NCBI GenBank assembly: GCA_964019055.1
Contig: OZ025212.1
Location: forward strand, 2,572,657-2,636,656
Reading direction: 5' to 3'
DNA length: 64,000 bases
DNA from: Anthopleura xanthogrammica
Lineage: Eukaryota; Cnidaria; Anthozoa; Actiniaria; Actiniidae
Position 1 is the stretch's first letter; each line of letters begins with the position of its first letter. This document shows positions 11,569 to 22,100 of this stretch, in pieces. The translations under genes and the position numbers were made by a program. The notes under the pieces are model-generated. The model had not been told where the DNA came from. It saw nothing but the letters and a program-made list of their open reading frames with translations, and did no database searches.

Positions 11569-12665
11569 AGTTATTGGTAAAATAACAAGGAAGAAGCGCT
11601 AAAAAAGACAAAACTGAAGGCTTTTCTTTTCTCGTTCTTTTTATCTCTGAGCAAAGAAGTACAACGGGCTCATGAGGTCAGCGGATAAACGTTTTACCAC
11701 AGGCATCCCATAAACCATCTTAGTAGCTTTTGTGAATCTTTAGATAATGTAAGTTTTAGATATCCTTTGTAATTCCATTATTTAAATTTTCTGAAGTTTA
11801 ATATTCTTCCTTTTTGTTTCTTCTCTTCCCATCTATTCTCTTCCCTTTCCTTCCCTTTCCTTTCCTTCCCTTCTCTTTCCTTCTCTTCCCTTTCATGCCC
11901 TTCTCTTCTCTTCCAATCTTGTACACTCAGTTGCCTCAAACATCCAAATATACGGCAAACCAAGAGACCATGATCTCTGTGGGCAAACCAATTTTTTCTT
12001 TTTAATTTTCTGCTAGCAAATGACAACAACAGCAATAACATACAAATACTATCTGATTTCGAATCTGATTCTACACAACAGATTTTCTACCAACTAAACA
12101 CATACGTTCTATGCACTTAATAAACTAAGTTAATTGTTGACACTGTTGCCTGTCATATCCGAAATTATTTCACACTTTATAGCTGAAAACAAGTAAAAAC
12201 CGTATAAACAGTATAAATACCTCACATCAAAAATTTGACTTTCGCTTGGTAGACTCTTCCGTCAACGCCTTGGGTTTCCATCTACTGTGCTTGACATCAA
12301 ACCTTTCAAATTTCACGTACTTCTTATCCATGGTCACGTACGTGACATAAGCTTCATTCTTGTTTTAGACATGTTGAGAACAGGAGGAGTACTTCTTGTT
12401 TTTTCTCCATCATTCTGTCTCCGTGTAGGATGTTTCTCGACACCACTGGATTTCCGAACTCTGACGATACCCATTTAGCGCTGTTTTATCACTTTCTTGT
12501 CAGATTTTTAGCTTCCTTTTCTACGCCTTAGATTTCTTCAAGAAAACTTTATAAGGAGCTCGATACTAAAACTTTGAGTATTTATCAGAAGACAAAGCCC
12601 AGCTGAAACGTGTTGAGCGCGACTTGGACCAATTGTGTTGGAGAGACGTTGCCGCGGTTGGAATA
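11569..12665. other. Spacer between RPB9 and the TNF-like gene
   Basis: These genes are divergently transcribed and about 1.1 kb apart. 11805-11915 is a CTTTCC/CTTCC pyrimidine tract. A 46-codon minus-strand frame (12334-12474, beginning MGIVRVRKSSG) is basic and is followed by a second, overlapping-frame basic ORF of 35 codons. I do not recognise either, and no intron could join them, so a small gene here is only a possibility. Confidence 0.4.
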
Positions 12666-14535
12666 ATGAAGCTCATATCTATTGTTCTTCTGATCGCACT
12701 TCTTTACTACCAGGAGAAACATTGCTCGGTAACTTCAGTTATAAATAGTCAACCCTGATACGAACGCATTTAATTAACTCATTCAGGTCTTACTTGAATG
12801 GCCAAGTTTGGGGTCGTTAGAAAAATATATACTGAGAATTTTGAGATATCTGGGGCTGTGTCTTTACAACGAGGGCAACTCTTCGGGTCGGAACTGATCA
12901 GGCTCCGGCTCATGACATGGAATGACAATATACATTCTAGTTCTCTGGAATCAAACCTGCTGAGGTTTTGTATAGGCAAAGAAATGCATAAGAAATAGTT
13001 TAGTCAAAAAATTGCTTATTATGTGTTTGATACAGAATGTATTTTATTTCGTCAGGTTTCTGCGTTCAACCAAACCGTAACTACCACGACGACCCAAGCT
13101 CCGTCTATGACGACGAAAGCTCCGTCTATGGTTTGTGTTACAAATGGTATAGACGGGCGCGATGGACTAAATGGAAAACACGGCAAGGATGGAAAAGACG
13201 GAAAAGAAGGAAAACAGGTAATATTGAAATTAAAAAAAATTCTGTGAAAACTATCTGAAGAATATCATGCATCATCAAGTTAAGATGTGTCACTATTCAA
13301 ACCATTGACTTACAACAAATTTTCGCTTTATAGGGCAAGGCTGGAGTCTGCAACTGCACGGTAAGCGGAAATCTACATGTGCGCGCATGCGCTAAATGAT
13401 GTACGTAATTCATGATATGAACGTCGAACATCAAAATTTGCCGGGAGTATATCTTTTGTGCAATTTCTAGAAACGTTCTGCTAAAACAGTTTTATTTGCT
13501 AGGCTGTTTTATTGAGATTATCTTTATTGATTAACCAATAGTCCCCTTCACAGCTCCCTGCGCCATCTTGAAAGGTAGCCGTGCCTTTGCATCGAAGCGG
13601 GACGAACGGTGAGCTCGCAATAATAGAGACATATGAAAAATTGTCCAAGGCGCTAAAAAAGTCTCTATCATTGCAAGCTCACCGTTCGTCTTGCTTCGAT
13701 GCAAAGGCACGGCTACCTTTCAAGATGGCGCAGGGAACTGTGAAGGGGACTATTTAGAACAGTTCTTTATACCTCGAATATCCACTTACATTGGTTTACA
13801 ATGGTTTTGCCTTTCAGCTTGTGCAGCTCCAACGCGCATTCAGTAAACCCTCAATACATCTTGACGGGAAGACAAGAGAAGTCCAAAGGATGACAGCTGG
13901 AGAAGGTAAGTCATGCAGAAGAAAAGCGGTGAAAATAGATGATGCTTACGGTCCAAACACTGTGGGGAATACGGTGGTCATCCGGATAGACGGTGGAGGG
14001 GAGGGGTAGTATAGTGGGTTAGTATTAGTCTCCCAACATGATTCAAGGAGTAAAGAAGCCTTGCGCATTTGGTATAGTTCATTGATTCAGAATCGTGTAT
14101 GTGTTAGTTGGCGCTAAAGTGCGCGCGCGTTGGCAGAGTTTTATCACTGAAATATTTGCGCGGATTCGAAAACTAACAGATACATTTCTTTTGTTTCCAG
14201 CACTAGATGTCTGGGATTATAGAATGGATACAGGACACATATCCGGTGGAATGATGTACTCTAAAGGGAAACTCAAAGTTCCTTTGAGCGGCCTGTACAC
14301 AATCTACTCTCAAATCTATTATACATCGAAGACGTACTCCGGCCGTCACGCTATTCTTATAAATAACAGGACAGTTGCGCTTTCAGAAGCAAGAGGACTA
14401 AAAGTCGCTGGCTCTGCTATTACCTTGGGTGCTTTTCGTGTCAATAAAGATGATGAAATCTCGATTATCGTGGTTTATAATGCGGAAATCTTCACTGGGA
14501 AATGGCACACTTTCTTTGGCGCGCATTTGATTTAA
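12666..14535 (+). CDS. Collagen-like TNF-superfamily protein
   Basis: Exons 12666-12728, 13056-13217, 13334-13360, 13818-13905 and 14201-14535 give 224 residues in frame. Residues 1-21 are a hydrophobic signal peptide or type II anchor (MKLISIVLLIALLYY). A Thr/Pro-rich linker with two APSM repeats follows, then ten uninterrupted Gly-X-Y triplets (Gly52 to Gly79) ending in CNC, and a C-terminal domain of about 110 residues. That domain has TNF-type strands (GGMMYSKGKLKVPLSGLYTIY) and the terminal FFGAHLI typical of TNF rather than C1q. Collagen plus TNF resembles ectodysplasin-A, but orthology is unproven. It would form trimers at the cell surface or outside the cell. Intron 3 carries a MITE. 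Confidence 0.85.
13537..13754. mobile_element. Long-TIR foldback MITE
   Basis: AATAGTCCCCTTCACAG at the left end has its exact complement CTGTGAAGGGGACTATT at the right. The arms remain almost perfectly complementary for about 85 bp, including CCATCTTGAAAGGTAGCCGT and its inverse. No coding capacity. The high arm identity suggests a recent insertion. It sits in intron 3 of the collagen-TNF gene. Confidence 0.85.
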
Positions 14536-14814
14536 ACCGATAGGCAAATTAGAGTCAGTTGCATAATCATTGAAGCACAAGAACTTAAGTTTGCTGAATA
14601 TCATTAGTTTGTAAAACGTTGATGGCTTGAATAAAAAACATGCACCAAGGAAAAGCATTTTAAAAATCTTGTTACTGCAGTCAAGTTTATGATTCATCGT
14701 TTTATACTGTATTTTCATGCAATGTTTAGTTGGATTGTGATATTTGGGGGGGCCGGGGGGACTATAAGTATTAGTCAAATGGTTGAAAAACTCAATTTGA
14801 TAGAACGATTGCAA

Positions 14815-15063
14815 TAAAATCATGCAACTTGTCGCGCAACATTTTGCAAGTTGCAGAGTGAATGTTGCTCGTATTACCATCCCGCGCGCAACAAATTTTC
14901 CTTGTTCCAGAGAGTAGAAAGAGCTACTATTTCGGCGCAAAGTTGCGCAACAAAATTTTATTGTTGTGCATAATGGTAATATGCGCAACATTCATTCTCG
15001 AACTCGCAACACAACAATATTGCGCGACAAATTGCACGGTCTTGTTGCTCGTATTACCGCACC
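14815..15063. repeat. GCAACAA palindromic repeat copy
   Basis: Contains ATGCAACTTGTCGCGCAAC near the left and ends TTGTTGCTCGTATTACCGCA, the inverse of the family start. It has the same internal alternation of GCAAC and GTTGC blocks as the 8.3-kb copy. The extreme left terminus is eroded. Confidence 0.75.
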
Positions 15064-15429
15064 TTAAAAAAATAATTTTAACAACTAGATCGACCTCGTA
15101 TTTGGGGTAATTGCTTTTCATTTCATACTCACTTCATTCTCTTTACTGTTATTACTATGTTTAACAACCATTGAAGATACGAGAATCATTTTTGGATACA
15201 CTGCAAAGTGAACACAAATGACCACGGGTAATATTTTATATTGTTATTGGTAAAAACTCAATTTTTTTGATACTATATTATGAGTATAGAATTCAATTAT
15301 TACAGTTTATCGAGATAAAATTAATACTTTCACCTATTATACAAATTGATATATATAAATATAAATATACTATGTTATACATATTATTTTACGAGGAAAG
15401 GGAATGAAAAGAATGGAAACAAAACCTAG

Positions 15430-15640
15430 ACTGAAAATTTTTGAAAAGAAAAGAAAGAATGAAAAAATATCAAGTTAACGAAGATAGAGTGACTAAGAGA
15501 AAGAAACAGAGAAAAAGAATGAAAGAAGGAAGGAAGGAAGAAATAAATAAAGCAAGCAAGCAAGCAAGCAAGCGAGAAAGAAAGAAAGAAAAAAGAAAGA
15601 AGGAAGGAATGAAGGAAGGCAGGAAGGAAGAAGGAAAAAA
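15430..15640. repeat. Purine-rich microsatellite tract
   Basis: GAAAG, GGAAG and AAGCAAGC units with no fixed long period. Lys/Glu/Arg frames on one strand and Phe/Ser/Leu frames on the other are artefacts of composition. Confidence 0.8.
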
Positions 15641-16191
15641 TACACAAATATTGAAAACTAAACATCGAAAAACAGCAGAGGAAAGATATTTAAAAAAATG
15701 TGCCACCAAAGATTCACAAGCATAGACACCGTTTGTGCTGTTATTACAAGGCTATGTACTTAGAGCTATCTAGAACTTATAAGGTATTGTATTTCCTTGC
15801 ACTACACGGCAAGTATGTAAACAGAGCATTGCAATATCAAGCCCTATAACAAGGTCCGTTAAACAGCTACCATATGCATCGAAGAGACTATTGTACAGAT
15901 TGTATGAGTATATTACAGGACCGATAAAGAGTTACCAGAACGCTGGACCTGCTCCAAGTCTCGCTCGTTAATATTTTTTTCGTTGGCAAATCGGATTCAA
16001 ATCGTGCACTTCCTGTTACGAGAGGTTTCCGAGGGGAATGGCGCGAAAAACTCATAACCGGAAGTGCACTATTTGAACGGACTTGCCAATGGAAAAGCTT
16101 GACGAGTGAAAAAGGCTACCAAAACGCAACCAAAACTAAAGGTCGAGGGGGAGGGGAGGGGGAAAGAGAGGTGAGGCAGCGAGTACTGATA

Positions 16192-19100
16192 TTATGAGCT
16201 TGGTATCCAACCACTTTCCTTGAGGTAGTTAACGATCATTCGTCTGTGACTTTTGTCGAGGTTTGGAGGATATCGTGTTTTGACTTGAACTCCTTGACGA
16301 CGGAGAAGATTATCCTAAGAGAAGAAGATTATCCTAAGATTATTCTAAATGGTTACTAAGAAACCAACTATCAAAACACTGGGATAGAAATGGTTACTAT
16401 GCAACCAGGCGCTGGCAACCAGAAATGGTTATTAAGTAACCAGTAGCAAGGAGCTGGCAACCAAAAATGGAAACTTAGCAACCAGTTGGCAAGGCGCTGG
16501 TAACCAGAAATGGTTACTAAGCAACCAGTTAGCAAGGCGCTGGTGACCAGAAATGGTTACTAAGCAACCAGTTAGCAAGACGCTGGTAACCAGAAATGGT
16601 TACTAAGTAACCAGTTAGTGAGGAGCTGGTAACCAAAAATCAGTGGTAAACCAGTTAGCAAGCTAGTTGATAGTATGTTACTTACTTTTAGTATAATAAT
16701 TTTGATGGTGAGATAGAAACCAGGCTTCATCTGCATTGTTGAACACAGCTGGAAAATAAAGGAGAATTAATATGTAAGTGAATGGATGGATGAATGAATG
16801 GGATGGTGGATGAATGAAACGGCAGACAGTAATGTCAATGACACTCATTCTGGTTGAAGGACGGAGCATGAGAACACTGCTCATCCATCACAGTCATTGC
16901 ACAGCACATCTGGTCCATGATTTTTTCAGAGTCATATGAAATCTACTGTACATGTTATTCAACGAAAATCATAACTTACCTGAACTTCCCTTGACGAGAG
17001 CAAATCAAAACACGAAGAGGATTTAATTTCATCTAAGAACTCCTGATTGGCTGAATCTGGGTTAATAATAATAAATATTATTAAAGATAATTTAGTTACT
17101 TCAAGGTATACCAAATTTACTCGATTAAGTACCGGGGTGCACTTTGAATTTTTAGTGTGTCGTCAGCAGCGCTCAGCAGCGCTCGGGGAGTGCTGCTTAT
17201 TTAAGGGTGGTGCTCTTTAAAAATTATAGCATTTGTAAATGATAACAAGCTTGCAAATGTTAACAACAAAATAACATGCTTTAAATATATTCATTTTAAC
17301 ACTTACTTTTTTCTTTTTTTGTTTTACTTTCAACAGAAGCCAATCTGTTGGATCAAGTAATTGAAATTATTCAGACATTTTCTGGTTTCTTCCCTCAGAT
17401 GTGTACAGTCAAAATATGTTTTCATTTGGATGCACCAGAGATTTTTTGCTATGGGGGGGGGGGGGGGGGGTGGTTTGACTGTTGAACAACCAAACCAAAC
17501 AAAAATATTAATGTCGGGGCTCTTCCGTGAGGTTCGCTCCACTCAACTCACATGTTGATTTTTACGGAGGGAGGAAAACCAGAGAACCTGGAGAAAAAAC
17601 CCTTGTGATCCAGCCCAAGCCAGGGCTCAAACCCAGACCACAGCAGTGAGAGGCGAGCAGTAAACCACTACGCCACCCATGCCACCCAAAGGAGGTTCAA
17701 TTAAAACCACCGAATTAAAAGCATTGGTTATTTTTTAATTAGGGGGTTTGTCGTCCCCATTTAGGGGATTCAATTGTGGTTTAGGGGGTTTGCATGAGCC
17801 CCATTAGATCTGCCCCTGCCTATCCTGCAGTCTATCCTATGAAATACAAGTTAACTTACTGTGTTTTTCCCATGGAAACATTGGTCTTTCTCGGTGTTGG
17901 ACCTCCCTAAAAAGAAATTGAACATAAAATTATTGTTAAACATTTTACACCTTGTATAATGATAAGTTCCAAAGGAAAGCACTGTCGGCTATGGTGTCTG
18001 GCAATGTGACCAATGCAATTTGGGCACTAGGTGCGACATATGCGAGAAGAGGTGCGTGCTGGTTCTCTCCTGTGCTTCGAGGGTTCTAAATTCCAATTCA
18101 ATCATTGAACAAGGCCCACAGGTTTGTTACCTTTCCAAAAACAAGGACTTTTTTAATTTTTTACTTACCACCATTTTTCTCTTATTTTCTTTTCTTCTTT
18201 CACGACGCAGCCTTTGCTCATCAAATTCTTGACCAACTGGGGAAAAATGTATGAAATCAGGAACTGGAGAACAGAGTATTGCATTTATACCCGTAAACAT
18301 TACGCCCACCTATACTTTGTAGGAATAAAAAGCAACAGGTCTGAATCACTATGTAAAAGAACCTGAATCAAACAATGAGAAGAAAATTGAAGATATCTAC
18401 CAGTTGTCTTGGTGATGCCATTTTTCCTGTATCGAGAGAGTTCTTTGATTTTCATCCGGACTTCTCTTTCTCCTGGGAAGAAACAAAAATTGTAAGAAGG
18501 GTGAGCATAATTATATACAAAATAAAAACATCCTACAGTGTAGATCGACAAATGTGTGCTGTGCTTTTAGTATTTATCCTGGACTGTGAATTAATGCAAC
18601 CTCTCTAGATTGAGCCAGCAAGAATTAGGTTTTAGCTGACTGTAAATAATTTTATTATGATGATGATATTTAATGGATAAATTTATTATTTTCACAATTC
18701 TTTTTGCTTACTCAGGTGATCATTTTGAAATTCTTCCCATTCTTTTGGCGTTTTGAATCTTGCAAATGACCTCGTGGAATCACGAAACTCCCTGCAACAG
18801 ATATCAGAATTACAGTAATAATTAACCAAAAAGCATGCATTAATAATAATTATAGCATGAAAAATTCATTAAATATTTTCAACCCTACACATAGAACTGG
18901 AATCCTCTATACACACCTGTCTTCTTTGCAGTATCTTCTTCTAAGAGCTAGAAAAACATAACTACCATTAATATTTTAATTGTCAAATATTGAAATGCAT
19001 TTTGCTACATTCACTGTCTAGAAAAACCAATGAATAAATATATAAGAACCAGTTTACAAACCTATAATCTTGTGTTTGCTGGCAATAAGACCATGTTGTC

Positions 19101-22100
19101 TGGCAATACTGCAAGTGAAGCAAAAGAAATATCAGTTTCTAACACCTACTGCTACAGTACAATAACATATTATCAGTTTCTAACACCTGCTGCTACAGTA
19201 CAATAACATATTATCAGTTTCTAACACCTGCTGCTACAGTACAATAACATATTATCAGTTTCTAACACCTGCTGCTACAGTACAATAACATATTATTTAC
19301 AGTATGTTATTAATATGAAGACTAATTATATTCTGTCCTGCAGTACTTACTCTTTTCTTGTTTGTCTCTCTTTTAATCTTCTTAAATACATATCTATGAG
19401 TGCTATTTTTAAATCTGGGGAATAATATGAATGGCATTAGAGTGATTACATAATAGAATGACTCCAGTCTCTTATATTATGAGGACTATAAACCATAGGC
19501 TCTGTCTGCCTTGATCGCTACGACCAGCAGTAGAACGTGGATGTTATATATATACCAACCTGGCCATCTCATATATGGTATAAAATTGATGTACCGTCCT
19601 CAAGCATAACTCATGCCAGTGAGGTGTGCATTTGCACCCCACCAAAGGCCCCAAAGGTCTGCATTTTGGAAAACAAGGTGCAACATTTAGAGTGCAGTTT
19701 GGTCCACTTTAGCCTCCGTCGCACCCCCCTCCCACAAAAAATCTGGCTATGCTCTGAATGCCAGTACAAGCAGTACTAGTCCTAAGGTACCCAATACATT
19801 CAAGCCTAGCTAGCACACAGGGCTTGAAATAACAGCCAGTGAATGGACAATGTGCGACCAGAAGTGGAACTTGTCTTGTCAAATCTTTCCCTTGCCAGTC
19901 ATTTTGACCAGTAACTTTGAGCCAGAAATGGAATATGACCAAGCTAAAACTAATTTGGCCGGTCATATGACCAGCGACTGATCATGACCAGTTGTTATTT
20001 CAAGCCCTGCTAACATGATTTGAACAGTATCGATCTGCTGTAAACTTAGTAGATAAGTCAGTCACATTCCCTTAATTTTCTTCTCTTTCCATACAATCTT
20101 AAAATCAACATTTTTTACCTTTTTCAAGGTCGTCATCATCTTTATTAAATTGTAATCCACTAATCAGTGTTTCTGCGTCATTATCATACTCCTTGATGAA
20201 AATAACAAAAGCAATTTTAATTAGAATATATACTAGATAGACATTATTCTTCTCTATTGTATACATGGGCTTATAACATATGGAGTTTATGACTCGCAGG
20301 GAGGGGGGTTTAACCAGAAGGTTATTTGCCTTAAGTTTAGCAAATTAATTTAACCAGGATTTTACTGGCCATTATAATTGTACTACCTTTTCAAAGTCAT
20401 CTCTTAACGGCATGTATCCAAGTTCTGTCTGCTCAGCTGCACTCATTTCCACTTGCTCATGAGGGTTCAAAATAGTCGGCGATAACAAACCTTCAAAAAT
20501 ATAGCAAACCCATAAGTTAGGGACCACTCATTATTTAACCATACTTAGTAGGAGGATATGCAGGCCTTGGAGTGTTAGTTGCCCCAGCCTTATATTTTTT
20601 GAAATGCAGTAATAAAGAATGTCATTGTATTCTATATACACTACTAACCTCCTTCAATCGCTGTGTGGTCCACGATCTTATCCTTGAATGGCTCTATCGA
20701 TACTGTTTAAATAAAAACGGATACAGAACTTTTTTAATAATTATTATTTTAAGTTTTCATTGATTTTGTAGTTTTTTCTTTTTCACATATTTTTGATTAT
20801 TAAATTGTAAGGCACTAATACTTACGGCAACAGCCCTATCAGCCACACCCATTTTTGTTATTCGCAAGTATAATTGCATATAAGGTAATAATTATTTTTC
20901 CCAACTAAGTGGAAAATAAGTGACAGCTGATGGACTTTGGCATATATGGTTGCCATGGTAATTTCCATGAGTGACGTCAGCATGTGCCATTATTGGCAAC
21001 TCATATATGCTTTGGCACCCAAGTCCATCTACTGGTAAGGAGTTAAATTATTTTTAATAATTACTATAAATATAAATACCTTTTCCAACATTCCCATGAA
21101 CATAGGTGTCATTGTAATGATCTGCTGTCTCTGTAAAATAATATAAGGAAAAATATTTATATTATTGTAATTCAAAATTATACATCATTCTGTATTGAGG
21201 CGAATGTAGGGATTTCCAGATTTTTTGGATTTGGACAATAGCCCACTTCTGCGATATGCTTTGCTTGACACACATGTAAAGGTTTCGATGTAAGGCTCTG
21301 TGCTAAATGTTCTGTGATTCATGACTAGAGAAAAGAATAATTTAGCACCTCAAGCCTTGTACTGAAACCTTTGTATGTGACAATTGAAGCATATCTCGGA
21401 GGTGGGCTATTCCACATTAGAAAAAACCTACTAATGGTCTATCACCAATCGAGCCCTGTGATTGGCTGAGCTACTAGTGGCCTATTAGTGATAGACCTCT
21501 AGTAGCGAAAAGCGCCGGTTTTGAAAACCAAAAAAAAAATTTATTTAAAGCAAAATCCAAAACTTTTTGCATCCTTTTATTGGACCGATTAGTAGGTTTT
21601 TACTAAAACAATTACACCTCTCGCCCTCATGGCCTACGAGTCAATAGCCCATTCGGCCTCATGGGCTATTGACTCGTAGACCATTCGGACTCGAGGACTA
21701 ATTGTTAATTAGGTTTTTCAGATAACATTTTTTATTTGGTGATTTTGCAATTTCTTTGATTGAGAAATACAGATTTTCAACATTTTGATTTTCTTTGTAG
21801 GTTCTTGTTTAGAATTTTTACTGTGGATAAATTCGTAGTTTCTCGCATCCCCCCCCCCCACACACACCTATGTATAAGCCCTCTCCCCTCCCCCTCATTT
21901 ATTATGTGTTCATGCTGAGTTACTTTCTTACCAGCCACTGTTTTTGTTCCTATGTGATCAGCAATATCATCCCTGAAAAAACATGAATTGAAAACAGAGA
22001 ATTTAAATATTTTATGATAACTAATATTAATAATACAATGACAGCAAAAAAATCAAGAAATCAAAAAAATTTGTGGTCATGTACCAGTTCAAACTCCAGA

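Larger units (their letters stand above)
14536..16191. other. Repeat-rich spacer between convergent genes
   Basis: No gene between the TNF-like stop and the TADA2B stop. Contains a GCAACAA-family copy (14815-15063), a G-rich patch near 14745-14760, a purine-rich GGAAG/GAAAG tract (15430-15640) and a hairpin at about 15985-16093 (CAAATCGTGCACTTCC against GGAAGTGCACTATTTG). Frames in the purine tract are low-complexity artefacts. Confidence 0.55.

Noticed and set aside
12334..12474. Possible small basic protein gene on the minus strand (MGIVRVRKSSG...)
   Set aside because: 46 codons with a second basic ORF in another frame just after it; no intron or homology could be found to join them.
15426..15725. 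Overlapping basic (plus) and Phe/Ser-rich (minus) ORFs
   Set aside because: Both arise from the purine microsatellite tract.
19351..19414. Apparent frame break between two TADA2B exons
   Set aside because: Rechecking codon grouping showed the exon ends AAA GA before GTAAGT, which joins the next exon in frame (RKDIARQ).
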